From an uncultured Prevotella sp. (GTDB taxonomy: Bacteria; Bacteroidota; Bacteroidia; Bacteroidales; Bacteroidaceae), in assembly GCA_900540885.1 (NCBI GenBank), contig UQHJ01000004.1:1-64000 (forward strand): a stretch of 64,000 nt of DNA, given 5' to 3'. The notes under the pieces were generated by a model. The model ran no database searches. It was not told the origin of the DNA and saw nothing but the letters and a program-made list of their open reading frames with translations. The translations under genes were made by a program, and so were the position numbers. Within the stretch, counting starts at the first letter, position 1. Every line of letters starts with the position of its first letter. Positions 1-9,020 of the stretch are shown piece after piece.

Positions 1-86
1 TCATGGAAAATCCCGAGAAAACCTGGAATGATTTCCTTGCAAAGGAGATGCAAAAAGCACCACCAGAACCAAGTCTTTTCGATTAA
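1..86 (+). CDS. 3' end of an unidentified gene
   Basis: The window opens inside an open frame that ends with TAA at 84-86. The visible tail is polar and proline-containing, and its last residues are PSLFD. Too little is present to assign a family. A hairpin with 8-bp arms follows directly, which supports this being the true end of a transcribed gene rather than chance coding. Confidence 0.5.
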   Translation, partial: MENPEKTWNDFLAKEMQKAPPEPSLFD

Positions 87-87
87 G

Positions 88-115
88 GGGGCTTACTTTT
101 GAAAAAATAAGCCCC
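88..115 (+). terminator. Hairpin after the truncated first gene
   Basis: The arms GGGGCTTA (88-95) and TAAGCCCC (108-115) pair perfectly over a 12-nt loop. They begin one base after the stop codon of the partial gene. The tail is only moderately T-rich (AAAGTCCTATTTT), so this is a plausible but not textbook intrinsic terminator. Nothing else gene-like is visible from here to 226. Confidence 0.5.
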
Positions 116-226
116 AAAGTCCTATTTTACGGGGCTTCGGGGAGGATTTTTATGCTCTTTTGTGTTTTACCGGACAGCAATAACAAAAAATAGTTTTAAC
201 CATCAGGGGCATGTTACAGGACCAAA

Positions 227-283
227 AAAATATCCCTCTCTCTCGTTCCTCCGAATAGGGGGAAAGAGGGCAGAGGGAGAGGT
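227..283 (-). terminator. Terminator of the leucine operon
   Basis: CT-rich and AG-rich halves (about 233-250 and 263-282) can pair. On the minus strand the hairpin is followed by ATATTTTTTT (plus-strand A-run at 224-230). It lies just downstream of the leuB stop, where an operon terminator is expected. The stem has mismatches. Confidence 0.55.
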
Positions 284-309
284 AAAAGGTAAATGTAGTT
301 GGGTCAGTC

Positions 310-1371
310 TTAGTGTTGTTCTATCCAATTAACGATCCATTCTCCAACTTCTTTAGTGCCGTATTTGGGAGCACCTTCGACTTGAATTTCTGGCGTGCGC
401 ACATTGGCATCGAGACTTGCGTCGACAGCTTGACGAATGAGCGTCCCTTCGTTAGTAAGGTTGAAGTATTCAAAGAGCATGGCAACAGACAGTATCTGTG
501 CTAACGGATTGGCAATGTTAAGCCCTTTCGCTTGAGGCCATGAACCATGAATGGGTTCGAATACGGGTGTGCTTTCACCCGTTGAGGCAGAGGGGAGCAA
601 TCCCATCGACCCCGTGATGCAAGAACCTTCGTCGGTAAGAATGTCGCCAAAGGTGTTTTCAGTAACCATAACATCAAAGAAGGTAGGCTCTTGAATCATG
701 CGCATAGAAGCATTGTCAACGTACATGAAGTCTGTCGTAACGTCAGGGTGTTGCGGTGCCATTTCTTGTGCCACCTTGCGCCAAAGGCGTGATGAGGCTA
801 AGACGTTGGCTTTGTCGACAACGGTGAGGTGTTTGCGACGTCGTTCAGCGTAGGCGTATGCCACCTTTAGAATGCGTTCAACTTCAGCGCGTGAGTAAGC
901 ATTGGTGTCGTAGGCAAAGTCGTCACCTTCTTTCTTCTCGCCAAAGTACATACCACCCGTGAGTTCGCGTATGCAGATAAAGTCAGCTCCGCGTACCAAT
1001 TCATCTTTTAAGGGAGACTTGTGAATAAGGCAGTCAAAAGTTTGAACGGGGCGAATGTTAGCAAAAAGGCCCAACTTTTTGCGCATGGCTAAAAGTCCTT
1101 GTTCGGGACGAACCGTTGCATTAGGATTGTTGTCAAACTTGGGGTCGCCAACAGAAGAGAAGAGTACAGCATCAGCTTCTTTGCAAATGTTGTAAGTATC
1201 GTCGGGGAAGGGGTCGCCCACAGCGTCGATGGCTGCTGCACCGACTAAAGCTTCCGTGAAGTTCACTTCATGACCAAACTTTTTACAAACGGCTGCCATT
1301 ACGGCCACACCTTGTTTAGAAATTTCGGGGCCGATGCCGTCACCAGCCAATACTGCTATGTTGAGTTTCAT
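310..1371 (-). CDS. leuB: 3-isopropylmalate dehydrogenase LeuB
   Basis: Catalyses NAD-dependent oxidation and decarboxylation of 3-isopropylmalate to 2-oxoisocaproate in cytoplasmic leucine biosynthesis. The protein begins [16 protein letters not shown], the characteristic start of the isopropylmalate/isocitrate dehydrogenase family. It also has the substrate-binding region around [14 protein letters not shown], the metal-binding YVDNASM segment and the [10 protein letters not shown] motif. The length of 353 residues is usual for LeuB. The frame extends upstream to a TTG at 1380, but the ATG at 1371 gives the conserved start. It overlaps the end of leuD by 32 nt and is the last gene of the operon, which suggests translational coupling. 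Confidence 0.96.
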   Translation of the reverse strand: MKLNIAVLAGDGIGPEISKQGVAVMAAVCKKFGHEVNFTEALVGAAAIDAVGDPFPDDTYNICKEADAVLFSSVGDPKFDNNPNATVRPEQGLLAMRKKLGLFANIRPVQTFDCLIHKSPLKDELVRGADFICIRELTGGMYFGEKKEGDDFAYDTNAYSRAEVERILKVAYAYAERRRKHLTVVDKANVLASSRLWRKVAQEMAPQHPDVTTDFMYVDNASMRMIQEPTFFDVMVTENTFGDILTDEGSCITGSMGLLPSASTGESTPVFEPIHGSWPQAKGLNIANPLAQILSVAMLFEYFNLTNEGTLIRQAVDASLDANVRTPEIQVEGAPKYGTKEVGEWIVNWIEQH

Positions 1372-1939
1372 ACGTTTCAATCTTATCTTTGTTCTTTACC
1401 AAAAAGTCAATATCGTCTAATCCGTTTTCAAGACAATACTTCTTATATCCGTTAATGTCGAAGTGTTCGCTTTCGCCAGTCGCTTCGTTGGTGATCGTTT
1501 GGTTGGGGAGGTCGATTTTGACCTTTGTCTTTGCATCTTGTTTGATGCTATCAAAGAGTTGCTTTAAGAAGACTTCGCTAACGACGACAGGCAACACAAA
1601 GTTGTTTAGCTCGTTTTGCTTGTGAATGTCGGCAAAGAAAGAACTTACAACCACACGGAATCCATATCCAGCAATGGCCCATGCTGCGTGTTCGCGACTT
1701 GAACCGCAACCAAAGTTCTTGCCAGCTACTAACACTTCGCCCGAATAGGTAGGATCGTTCAGGACAAAGTCCTTTTTGGTGCCGTCAGGGTTGTAGCGCC
1801 AATCACGAAAGAGGTTGTCGCCAAAGCCTTCTTTATCAGTAGCTTTGAGAAAACGTGCCGGGATAATCTGGTCAGTATCAACGTTTTCGAGAGGAAGAGG
1901 CACGCAAGTGCTTTCGATTATATTAAATTTCTTTTTCAT
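1340..1939 (-). CDS. leuD: 3-isopropylmalate dehydratase small subunit LeuD
   Basis: Small (swivel-domain) subunit of isopropylmalate isomerase, which pairs with LeuC to convert 2- to 3-isopropylmalate. Visible family marks are [13 protein letters not shown] near residue 20 and [17 protein letters not shown] near residue 75. The length of 199 residues is normal. Its start lies 12 nt after the leuC stop, and its end is overlapped by leuB. Confidence 0.96.
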   Translation of the reverse strand: MKKKFNIIESTCVPLPLENVDTDQIIPARFLKATDKEGFGDNLFRDWRYNPDGTKKDFVLNDPTYSGEVLVAGKNFGCGSSREHAAWAIAGYGFRVVVSSFFADIHKQNELNNFVLPVVVSEVFLKQLFDSIKQDAKTKVKIDLPNQTITNEATGESEHFDINGYKKYCLENGLDDIDFLVKNKDKIETYETQHSSIGW

Positions 1940-1951
1940 GATAGGTAGGGC

Positions 1952-3328
1952 TTACATAAGCGTTCGAGGATCAGTTATAACTCCAGTAACGGCGGCAGCT
2001 GCTGCCATTAATGGCGATGCCAAGCAAGTGCGTGAGCCAGGGCCTTGTCTGCCTTCAAAGTTGCGGTTAGAAGTAGATACGCACAACTTACCGCTTGGGA
2101 TCTTGTCATCGTTCATAGCTAAGCATGCAGAGCAACCCGGCTGTCGGATTTCAAATCCAGCTTCCTTTAATATCTTGTCAATGCCTTCCGATTCAATCTG
2201 TCGCATAACTGGCCATGAACCAGGTACAAGCCATGCCACAACGTTCTCTGCTTTATGACGCCCCTTCGCGATAGAAGCAAAAGCACGAAAATCCTCGATG
2301 CGGCCGTTGGTGCAAGCTCCTAAGAATACGTAGTCAACGGGTTTGCCGATCATTGCTTCCCCTGCAGAGAAGTGCATGTAGTTGAGCGCTTTTTCGTCAG
2401 ATGCCGTTTGGGGAGTAGGAATGCGTTGTGTAATGCCGATGCCCATGCCAGGATTGGTGCCGTAGGTTATCATGGGTTCTATGTCAGCAGCGTTGAAGCT
2501 AACTTCTTTGTCAAAAATGGCATCATCGTCACTCTTCAGTTCCTTCCATGCAGCAACGGCCTTGTCCCAATCAGCGCCTTTCGGAGCGTAGGGTTTGTCC
2601 TTTAAGTAAGCAAAGGTTACGTCGTCAGGAGCAATAAAGCCACCGCGTGCTCCCATTTCGATAGAGAGATTGCAAAGCGTTAGGCGTCCCTCCATTGATA
2701 GAGAACGTATAGCAGAACCTGCGTATTCAACAAAGTAACCCGTAGCACCGCTCGTGGTGAGTTGACTCATAAGATAGAGCGCAATGTCTTTGGCAGTAAC
2801 GCCTTTATTGAGTGTTCCTTCAACGTTGATGCGCATAGACTTAGGTTTCGCTTGCAGAATACATTGCGAAGCCATGACCATTTCGACCTCAGACGTGCCA
2901 ATACCAAAGGCGATAGCTCCGACAGCGCCATGTGTTGAGGTGTGAGAGTCGCCACAGACAATGGTCATGCCAGGCAGTGATAGTCCTTGCTCAGGACCGA
3001 CTACGTGGATAATGCCATTGTTGGGGTGCATCATGCCCCAATAAGTAAGGCCAAAGTCGTGTGCATTTTGTGTGAGCGTGTCAACTTGCTTGCGCGATAT
3101 GGGGTCGGCAATGGGTTTGTCTTGATCATGGGTAGGTGTGTTATGGTCGGGCATACAGAAGATGTGGTCGGGGCGGAAGCATTTCAGTCCACGGCTCTTG
3201 AGTCCTGCAAAGGCCTGCGGACTCGTCACTTCGTGTGCGTAAAGGCGATCGATGTATAATTGGTCTGGGCCATCGCTCACGTGTTGCACCACGTGATTGT
3301 TCCATATTTTGTCAAAAAGCGTGTTCAT
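1952..3328 (-). CDS. leuC: 3-isopropylmalate dehydratase large subunit LeuC
   Basis: Large [4Fe-4S] subunit of isopropylmalate isomerase, an aconitase-superfamily protein. The N-terminus ([12 protein letters not shown]) and the [20 protein letters not shown] segment are typical. The cluster cysteines sit in [15 protein letters not shown] and [10 protein letters not shown]. The 458 residues fit the bacterial LeuC class that works with a separate LeuD. Only 5 nt separate it from the leuA stop, so the genes are co-transcribed. Confidence 0.96.
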   Translation of the reverse strand: MNTLFDKIWNNHVVQHVSDGPDQLYIDRLYAHEVTSPQAFAGLKSRGLKCFRPDHIFCMPDHNTPTHDQDKPIADPISRKQVDTLTQNAHDFGLTYWGMMHPNNGIIHVVGPEQGLSLPGMTIVCGDSHTSTHGAVGAIAFGIGTSEVEMVMASQCILQAKPKSMRINVEGTLNKGVTAKDIALYLMSQLTTSGATGYFVEYAGSAIRSLSMEGRLTLCNLSIEMGARGGFIAPDDVTFAYLKDKPYAPKGADWDKAVAAWKELKSDDDAIFDKEVSFNAADIEPMITYGTNPGMGIGITQRIPTPQTASDEKALNYMHFSAGEAMIGKPVDYVFLGACTNGRIEDFRAFASIAKGRHKAENVVAWLVPGSWPVMRQIESEGIDKILKEAGFEIRQPGCSACLAMNDDKIPSGKLCVSTSNRNFEGRQGPGSRTCLASPLMAAAAAVTGVITDPRTLM

Positions 3329-3333
3329 AAACC

Positions 3334-4827
3334 TTAGTGTTTGAATGAATTGATAGCATCAATGTAAGCTTCAACGCTGGCTGTAACGATGTCGGTGTTC
3401 GCACCGAAACCATAGTACACAGAGCCATCGTATTCTACTTGCATGTGTACTTTACCCACGTCGTCCGATCCCTTATTAATAGCTTGAATGGTAAATTCTT
3501 TCAGCACCATCTTGCGCTTAATAATGTCTTTCACAGCATTAATGGCAGCGTCAACAGGACCGTTCCCTTCGGCTGCGGCTCTAAACTTCTCGCCTGCAAT
3601 GTCGAGCACAATGGCAGCCACGGGACGTACTCCGTGTCCGCTCGTTACTTGTAGATAGTCCAACTTGATGCTATGAGAAGCAGAACGCTCAGCTCCTGCT
3701 AATACAAGGATATCATCATCAGTGACTTCCTTCTTCTTATCAGCCAGTGCCAAGAAACGCTGGTAAATATCGTTCAGCTTTTCATCACTTACCTCAACTC
3801 CCAATACTTCAAGGCGGTGTTTTAGTGCAGCATGGCCTGAACGAGCCGTGAGAATGATAGAGTTGTCGTCAATGCCTACGTCCTTAGGATTGATAATCTC
3901 GTATGTCTCAACGTTCTTCAATACGCCGTCTTGGTGAATGCCGCTTGAATGAGCAAAGGCGTTGCGTCCTACAATGGCCTTGTTAGCTTGTACGGGCATG
4001 TTCATGAGCGAACTGACCATACGTGAGGTAGCTGCAATCTTTTGCGTATTGATATTGGTCTGAATGTCTAAGTGGTGACATTTCAGTATCATGGCGATTT
4101 CTTCTTCCGCAGTGTTGCCTGCGCGTTCACCAATGCCGTTAATGGTTACTTCTACTTGACGCGCACCGTTTAATACGCCTTCAAGTGTGCAAGCTGTAGC
4201 CATGCCTAAGTCGTTGTGGCAGTGGGTAGAAAGTATGGCATTGTGAACGCCGTCAACGTGTTCCATTAGGTACTTAATCTTTTCGCCATATTCGTGTGGC
4301 AAGCAGTAACCTGTCGTATCGGGTATGTTGACTACTGTAGCTCCTGCTTTAATCACGGCTTCAACTACGCGTGCAAGGTATTCATTGTCGGTTCGGCCTG
4401 CGTCTTCAGCGTAAAATTCTACGTCTTCAACGTAACGTTTTGCATACTTTACGGCTGCAACGGCGCGTTCGATAATCTCTTCACGTGTAGAGTTGAACTT
4501 ATATTTAATGTGGCTATCGCTTGTGCCAATACCTGTGTGAATACGTTTGTGTTTGGCGTATTTGAGTGCTTCAGCAGCGCAGTCGATGTCTTTTTCAACA
4601 GCGCGTGTTAGTGCACAGATAGTAGGCCATGTCACGGCCTTTGAAATTTCAATTACTGAATTAAAGTCACCAGGACTTGAAATCGGAAATCCTGCTTCGA
4701 TGACGTCTACTCCTAATTGTTCCAACTGCTTTGCTACCTGAATCTTTTCAACGGTGTTGAGTTGGCAACCGGGCACTTGCTCGCCATCGCGCAGCGTCGT
4801 GTCAAAAATGTAAAGTCTGTCGCTCAT
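3334..4827 (-). CDS. leuA: 2-isopropylmalate synthase LeuA
   Basis: Condenses acetyl-CoA with 2-oxoisovalerate in the first committed step of leucine synthesis. The catalytic TIM barrel is marked by [13 protein letters not shown] at residues 8-20, the metal-site HCHNDLG near residue 200, and the GIGERAGN and SGIHQDG motifs. The C-terminal third (about 380-497) is the regulatory domain through which leucine inhibits the enzyme in this family. It is the first structural gene after the attenuator terminator at 4861-4904. Confidence 0.96.
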   Translation of the reverse strand: MSDRLYIFDTTLRDGEQVPGCQLNTVEKIQVAKQLEQLGVDVIEAGFPISSPGDFNSVIEISKAVTWPTICALTRAVEKDIDCAAEALKYAKHKRIHTGIGTSDSHIKYKFNSTREEIIERAVAAVKYAKRYVEDVEFYAEDAGRTDNEYLARVVEAVIKAGATVVNIPDTTGYCLPHEYGEKIKYLMEHVDGVHNAILSTHCHNDLGMATACTLEGVLNGARQVEVTINGIGERAGNTAEEEIAMILKCHHLDIQTNINTQKIAATSRMVSSLMNMPVQANKAIVGRNAFAHSSGIHQDGVLKNVETYEIINPKDVGIDDNSIILTARSGHAALKHRLEVLGVEVSDEKLNDIYQRFLALADKKKEVTDDDILVLAGAERSASHSIKLDYLQVTSGHGVRPVAAIVLDIAGEKFRAAAEGNGPVDAAINAVKDIIKRKMVLKEFTIQAINKGSDDVGKVHMQVEYDGSVYYGFGANTDIVTASVEAYIDAINSFKH

Positions 4828-4860
4828 AATATTTTGATTGTGTTGTTATATCGTTTTATT

Positions 4861-4904
4861 GAAAAAATCCTCACTTTCGTTTCTTGGGCGCGAAAGTGAG
4901 GATT
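4861..4904 (-). terminator. Attenuator terminator upstream of leuA
   Basis: A perfect 14-bp stem (4866-4879 with 4891-4904) with an 11-nt loop is followed on the minus strand by TTTTTT. It lies between the leader peptide and leuA, 34 nt before the leuA start, where it would stop transcription before the structural genes. A second hairpin (4921-4933 with 4942-4955) and a small one inside the leader ORF (4997-5002 with 5008-5013) lie upstream, as in classical amino-acid attenuators. Confidence 0.88.
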
Positions 4905-4988
4905 GGTTCTTCTGGCAGGAGTAATAGCGTTTGTACAATTGTTAAACGTTATTACACCTTCTATTCGTTATATATTGAAGCATAACTC

Positions 4989-5063
4989 TCACTCCCGCGT
5001 ACCATTTGTACGCAAGCTAAGCAATAGGCTAAGTCGGAAGTAAGATGTAAGTGTTTGCTTCAT
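4989..5063 (-). CDS. leuL: Leucine-rich leader peptide of the leu operon
   Basis: A 24-residue ORF (ATG at 5063, TGA at 4989) contains six leucines, five of them in the stretch LSLLLSL plus one nearby residue. It starts about 16 nt downstream of the likely transcription start and ends before the mid-leader and terminator hairpins. The small hairpin GCGTAC/GTACGC falls within its coding sequence just after the leucine codons. By analogy with enteric leu and his operons, ribosome stalling at these codons under leucine starvation would favour read-through into leuA. The symbol is given by function and position, not by sequence homology. Confidence 0.85.
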   Translation of the reverse strand: MKQTLTSYFRLSLLLSLRTNGTRE

Positions 5064-5084
5064 GTTATTTTCGTTTTGTGCGGG

Positions 5085-5092
5085 CAAAGTTA
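5085..5092 (-). promoter_or_regulatory. Probable -7 box of the leu operon promoter
   Basis: The minus strand reads TAACTTTG, an exact match to the Bacteroidetes -7 consensus TAnnTTTG. It lies 22 nt upstream of the leader ATG. The -33 position has only a T-rich sequence (ACTTT), so the box call rests on the -7 match and its position. Confidence 0.6.
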
Positions 5093-5186
5093 TAAAATAA
5101 TTGCAAAAAGAAAGTATTTTGTCTATATTTTTTTAACGAAAGTGATAATATGGAACTTTTTCGTAGACGATTTGTTTTGCGAAAAT

Positions 5187-5270
5187 AAAAAAAGCGGCCC
5201 GTTTCGCAACGTGTCGCTTGATGTTTTCTATAGGTATTAGTCCTTAAGGTAAAAAGATTGTGATTAGGAT
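5187..5270 (-). ncRNA. Candidate small RNA upstream of the leu leader
   Basis: A perfect Bacteroidetes promoter (5278-5308) reads into a segment of about 85 nt with no ATG. The segment ends in a two-part hairpin (5192-5196 with 5215-5219, inner 5200-5203 with 5208-5211) followed on the minus strand by seven T residues. The unit is separate from the leu promoter about 100 nt further on. I recognise no known RNA family. Alternatively the promoter could feed the leu leader with partial termination here. Confidence 0.45.
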
Positions 5271-5277
5271 AACGTTG

Positions 5278-5308
5278 CAAATGTAGTGCCTTATTTTTAC
5301 ATGACAAA
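5278..5308 (-). promoter_or_regulatory. Consensus promoter for the candidate small RNA
   Basis: The minus strand has TTTG (5305-5308), a 19-nt spacer and TACATTTG (5278-5285), matching both Bacteroidetes promoter boxes and spacing exactly. Transcription would start near 5270. Confidence 0.7.
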
Positions 5309-5404
5309 GCATTTGCTAAATTTTTTGTACATTTAATTAAATATTTTGCAATTTTGATAATGCAAAAGGGCAACTTTGATGCTTAAGAGATGTGATAAAA
5401 TACG

Positions 5405-5448
5405 AAAAATAGCACTGCTGTAAACGTATACGGAGCAGTGCTATTTTT
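5405..5448 (-). terminator. Terminator of the TonB-dependent receptor gene
   Basis: Perfect 15-bp arms (5405-5419 and 5434-5448) read AAAAATAGCACTGCT and its complement. The hairpin starts immediately after the receptor stop codon and ends in a T-run on the minus strand. The symmetric A/T flanks could make it work in both directions. Confidence 0.85.
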
Positions 5449-5449
5449 C

Positions 5450-7864
5450 TTAAAAGTCAAATGAAATGCGAGCGTTGAGTTGTCGGCCTGTTAGGTAATT
5501 AGGCACGGCATATTGGGTGTTTGTAATATCTGTAACCCAATAATAGGAATTTACATTGTCAATGCCGAGGAGGTTGAAGCAGTCAATGCCTAACCAAATG
5601 TTTTTAAACCATCGGCCAATTCCGTGCTGAATATGGTGGTCGTCATTTTTAAGCAAACGATAACTCATGCCAATGTCCACACGCTTATAAGCTGGCGCGC
5701 GTAGCGTCTGTTTCGCTTTTTCGCTGCGCGGTGGACCAAAGGGAAGTCCGTCGGCAAATGCTGCTTTCAATGTAAAGCGCCAACGAGTCGTGTTGGGAAA
5801 GTAGTCCGTAAAATAGAGCGATACATTATACAATTGGTCAGTAGGACGCGGAATCCAAAGTCCGTCAATCTTTTCTTTCGTGCGCATAAGCGAGAAGGTA
5901 AGCCAAGAGTCTGTACCAGGCACAAACTCACCATACAACTTGAAGTCAATACCAGTGGCGTAACCACTTGACTCGTTTCTTCCATAGTACACTACGCGCA
6001 CATTGTCTACTGTGTAGGGTATAAGGTGAGAAAGGGCTTTATAGTAAGCCTCGACGGTAAACTTAAATGGTCGGTCAGCCATCTTAAAGGTGTAGTCCGC
6101 GCCCAATACGAAATGGATAGATCGTTGCGACTTGATGTTCTTGTTGAGTTGAACCGTTGCTACGCCAGCAGTGAGAGTCGTGTCTTTGAGTTCTTTATAA
6201 AAGGGTGGCTGGTAGTACAGGCCTGTCGCAAATCGCATGGTCCAATGGTCAGAAAAGGAGGGGAGTAGTCCTACTGATACGCGTGGCGATACGATAAGTT
6301 CCTTGTTCCAATTCCAGTGGCTGAGTCGCACGCCATAGGTAAGATTGAATAGTCCTGCTTTTGAACGAATGCGCCATGTGTCTTGTGCAAAGAGTGAGAT
6401 GCGTGAAGTGCTGATGTCTGACTTTGATCGTAGACTATAGATGAGACGCAATGCGGTGGGGTCGTAGGGGAGTGAGTAACCCATAGAGTCGCGCATCTCC
6501 CATTCACGCGCATTCTCGTGAATAGTCTCGCGTGTCCAATTAAAGCCTGCTTGTAGGGTGTGACCCGTAAGTTTGGTTCGGAAACGTAATCCTGTATTCA
6601 TCACCCTTGCACGCAGTCGATTACGGGCATGCTCTAAGTAAGTACCAACGCCCATTTGTTCTTGCGAGGTAGCTTCGTTGAGCCAATATTGCCCTTGAAT
6701 GTCGTAGGTTTCGTGCTCCTGCGTAGAGTAGGTCGAAAATTGTAGTGCTAAATAAGTATTTGGATTAAAGTGTCGCGTTAATGTTGCTGCACCAAACAGT
6801 GTGCGAAAGTAGTCTTTTTCTTTACCATCAAAGTAGACCTTAAACGTTTTGGCATCGTATATGGTACCAAACTTTGTTTCGCGATCGTGTGGAGTAAAGT
6901 TGTAATGATTGTCAGAAATGTTGCCTAAAACGTCAAACGACCACCTCTTATTGGGGTGCCACGACAAAACGGCTTGATAGTCCAAAAAGTTAGGCTTGTA
7001 CTCTCCGTTCGTATCAGTTGAACCCATTAGGTAGCGAGTCGTCTTGTAGCGAAGTGACGACATTATACTCACTTTTTTATTACCCCAACCAGTATAGATG
7101 CCACCACCTAACATAGAGGCTTGTGCTGTTGCCTCGAAAGCTTCGGGCTTCTTATAAGTGATGTCAAGTACGGATGACATCTTATCACCATAGCGTGCTT
7201 CAAAGCCTCCAGATGAGAAACCGATACTTTCAACCATATCGGAATTGATGATAGAAAGTCCTTCTTGTTGTCCTGAGCGTACTAACATAGGGCGGTAGAC
7301 TTCAATCCCATTTAAGTAAACGCAGTTTTCGTCGAACGAACCGCCGCGCACGTTGTATTGCGAGGAAAGTTCGTTATGAGTAGAAACGCCAGCTTGTGTA
7401 GCAATAATCTCTTCAACGCCATTGCCCGTTGTTGAAGGACTTAATTTAGTGTCGGGCTTTGTAATACGTTGTGTGGTTGTCGTTTGTCGGCCTTGTCCAA
7501 CAACCGTAGCTGTCCCCAAATTATTGTCGGGAGAGTAAGGAGGGAGTACTACGTCTAAGCGGATAGAATCGCCTGGTGATCGAAGCAGTCGCTTGCGTGT
7601 CTCATATCCAATCATAGAGTAAACGATTCGTACGCTGTCAGCAGAGTTGCACCAAAGCGTATATTCGCCTTTTAAATTGGTGACCGTAAGTGCGCTTTGT
7701 CCTAAAGCCCGCACGCTGGCTAATTCAATGGGCGCTCCTTCGGTGTCTTTGATAGTTCCAAATATGCGCGTCCTCTTTTGCGCATAAGCGGAACTGATGC
7801 CTACTAAAAACAATAGGCATAATATAAAGGGGTATGAGATATATTTATTCTTCAACAAAGTCAT
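5450..7864 (-). CDS. TonB-dependent outer-membrane receptor with carboxypeptidase-like N-terminal domain
   Basis: 804 residues. A signal peptide ends near SSAYAQ (residue 29). A carboxypeptidase-regulatory-like beta-sandwich domain (about 30-115, with GTIKDTEGAPIELASV) follows, then a plug domain (about 125-235, with YNVRGGSFDENCVYLNG) and a 22-strand-type barrel ending in the aromatic terminus RISFDF. Such proteins import ligands across the outer membrane using TonB energy. At about 800 residues, with no SusD-like gene beside it, it resembles metal- or cofactor-type receptors more than glycan SusC proteins, but the substrate cannot be read from sequence. It lies downstream of tRNA-Tyr and its terminator; I see no clear consensus promoter of its own. 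Confidence 0.9.
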   Translation of the reverse strand: MTLLKNKYISYPFILCLLFLVGISSAYAQKRTRIFGTIKDTEGAPIELASVRALGQSALTVTNLKGEYTLWCNSADSVRIVYSMIGYETRKRLLRSPGDSIRLDVVLPPYSPDNNLGTATVVGQGRQTTTTQRITKPDTKLSPSTTGNGVEEIIATQAGVSTHNELSSQYNVRGGSFDENCVYLNGIEVYRPMLVRSGQQEGLSIINSDMVESIGFSSGGFEARYGDKMSSVLDITYKKPEAFEATAQASMLGGGIYTGWGNKKVSIMSSLRYKTTRYLMGSTDTNGEYKPNFLDYQAVLSWHPNKRWSFDVLGNISDNHYNFTPHDRETKFGTIYDAKTFKVYFDGKEKDYFRTLFGAATLTRHFNPNTYLALQFSTYSTQEHETYDIQGQYWLNEATSQEQMGVGTYLEHARNRLRARVMNTGLRFRTKLTGHTLQAGFNWTRETIHENAREWEMRDSMGYSLPYDPTALRLIYSLRSKSDISTSRISLFAQDTWRIRSKAGLFNLTYGVRLSHWNWNKELIVSPRVSVGLLPSFSDHWTMRFATGLYYQPPFYKELKDTTLTAGVATVQLNKNIKSQRSIHFVLGADYTFKMADRPFKFTVEAYYKALSHLIPYTVDNVRVVYYGRNESSGYATGIDFKLYGEFVPGTDSWLTFSLMRTKEKIDGLWIPRPTDQLYNVSLYFTDYFPNTTRWRFTLKAAFADGLPFGPPRSEKAKQTLRAPAYKRVDIGMSYRLLKNDDHHIQHGIGRWFKNIWLGIDCFNLLGIDNVNSYYWVTDITNTQYAVPNYLTGRQLNARISFDF

Positions 7865-7910
7865 ACGTACTATAACGCTCTGATACGTGTATTATTGTGT
7901 CTCGTTAATA

Positions 7911-7955
7911 AAAAAAACTTAACGGCGCAACTTTCGATGTGAAAGCTGCGCCGTT
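7911..7955 (-). terminator. Terminator of tRNA-Tyr
   Basis: The arms AACGGCGCAACTTTC (7921-7935) and GAAAGCTGCGCCGTT (7941-7955) form a stem with one mismatch, followed on the minus strand by TTAAGTTTTTTTT. It begins 4 nt after the tRNA 3' end. Confidence 0.9.
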
Positions 7956-7958
7956 ATG

Positions 7959-8041
7959 TGGGCAAAGATGGATTCGAACCACCGAAGGCGTAAGCCAGCA
8001 GATTTACAGTCTGCCCCATTTGGCCACTCTGGTATTTGCCC
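7959..8041 (-). tRNA. tRNA-Tyr (anticodon GTA)
   Basis: The minus strand folds as a class II tRNA. A 7-bp acceptor stem GGGCAAA/TTTGCCC is followed by discriminator A; the anticodon loop ACTGTAAAT has GTA; there is a long variable arm; and the T-loop is GGTTCGAATCC. The 83-nt length and long variable arm suit bacterial tRNA-Tyr. The 3' CCA is not encoded. It has its own consensus promoter and terminator. Confidence 0.97.
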
Positions 8042-8080
8042 GTTATTGTTGTTTGCAACCCTTATTTCTGAATTGCGATG

Positions 8081-8112
8081 CAAAGGTAGGCATTATTTTG
8101 ATACGTACCAAA
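8081..8112 (-). promoter_or_regulatory. Promoter of tRNA-Tyr
   Basis: The minus strand has TTTG (8109-8112), a 20-nt spacer and TACCTTTG (8081-8088), an exact Bacteroidetes consensus placed about 40 nt before the tRNA 5' end. Confidence 0.85.
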
Positions 8113-8252
8113 TGTTTCTGCGTTTTTTTTCAAAAAAAGTTCGTTTTTGTAGTAAAACTGTTTTTTGAGGAGGGTGAAAGGTATTGTAAGAAGGTGTTTT
8201 TAGTCTTATACGTATATAACGTATAATGCGTTCGATTTGATATGTTAAAACG

Positions 8253-8301
8253 AATAGTCCGTTGATTTTATGGACAGCGTTCATAAATCCAACGGACTAT
8301 T
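8253..8301. repeat. Inverted repeat hairpin downstream of ribH
   Basis: Arms of about 22 bp (8253-8274 and 8280-8301), sharing AATAGTCCGTTG and its complement, flank a 5-nt loop. The arms have a few mismatches. No strong T-run follows on either strand, so it may be a weak terminator for the ribH transcript or a remnant repeat. The rest of 8113-8350 shows no gene. Confidence 0.5.
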
Positions 8302-8350
8302 GAGATATTAATTTGTGATTGCAAAAGATGATGCACTCTTTTTTAGTGCT

Positions 8351-8470
8351 AAGTAGGTGTTCAAAATTAGTTGATATGAATTGGTGCGGTATTTCTGAAC
8401 GAAAGAATGCGCCATGGCATATCGACTAATTCAGAACATGATTATATAAACTAATTTTGAAAACCTACTT
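8351..8470. repeat. 120-bp terminal-inverted-repeat element
   Basis: The 20-bp ends (8351-8370 and 8451-8470) match inverted at 19 positions, beginning AAGTAGGT. A nested inverted pair (8367-8379 with 8419-8431) makes most of the element palindromic. It carries no ORF and sits 21 nt past the ribH stop, so it may also act as a terminator. It resembles a non-autonomous element, but no target duplication is clear. Confidence 0.6.
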
Positions 8471-8491
8471 ATTATTACTTATTAGGCACAA

Positions 8492-8986
8492 TTACTTTTG
8501 TAGTTTCCAAGCGTAGTCAACCATTTTAATGGCAGTAAGTGCGAACTCTTCGCCCTTGTTGCCTAGTCGGCCGCCTGCGCGTTCTTCGGCTTGTTCGTGA
8601 TTGTTGACAGTGAGTAGGCCAAAGATAACAGGAATATCGCCTTTCGCGTTTAATTCAGTTATGCCCTGGGTCACACCTTGACAGATGTAGTCGAAGTGGG
8701 GCGTATCGCCTCGAATGACGCAGCCTATAATAATGATGCCGTTCACATGGCCAAATTTGGCTAATTGTGACGCAGCGTAAACTAATTCAAAGCTACCCGG
8801 TACGCGTTTAATGGTAATATTGTTTTCTGCAACACCATTTTTGCCTAATTCTTTAATAGCTCCTTCGAGCAACTTGTCAGTAATATGATTATTCCACTCC
8901 GTGACGATGATGCCAAAGCGCATTTCGCTTGCGTCAGGTATGGGAATGGTTTGATCTGCTGTATATGAAAAGTTGGAAGATGACAT
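8492..8986 (-). CDS. ribH: 6,7-dimethyl-8-ribityllumazine synthase RibH
   Basis: Condenses ribityl-amino-pyrimidinedione with dihydroxybutanone phosphate to give lumazine, the penultimate riboflavin step; the family forms large icosahedral or pentameric shells. Family marks are [10 protein letters not shown] near residue 22, the VPGSFEL substrate loop, [14 protein letters not shown] and the AEERAGG tail motif. The ATG at 8986 gives 164 residues, normal for RibH; the upstream extension of the frame is not conserved and overlaps an inverted repeat. The TPR gene lies upstream on the same strand. Confidence 0.96.
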   Translation of the reverse strand: MSSSNFSYTADQTIPIPDASEMRFGIIVTEWNNHITDKLLEGAIKELGKNGVAENNITIKRVPGSFELVYAASQLAKFGHVNGIIIIGCVIRGDTPHFDYICQGVTQGITELNAKGDIPVIFGLLTVNNHEQAEERAGGRLGNKGEEFALTAIKMVDYAWKLQK

Positions 8987-9020
8987 AGTATTAATGGTAT
9001 TATATGGGAAAGGATAAACG

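Noticed and set aside
4921..5063. T-box or leucine riboswitch as the leu control element
   Set aside because: No T-box-like conserved sequence was seen on the leader strand, while a leucine-rich ORF and terminator explain the region.
5065..5373. 102-codon minus-strand open frame upstream of the leu leader
   Set aside because: It overlaps the candidate small RNA promoter, hairpin and leu -7 box, is lysine/asparagine-rich low-complexity sequence, and shows no family motif or start context.
7939..8226. Plus-strand open frames across tRNA-Tyr
   Set aside because: They run antisense through the tRNA gene and its promoter; the apparent protein is a translation of the tRNA complement.
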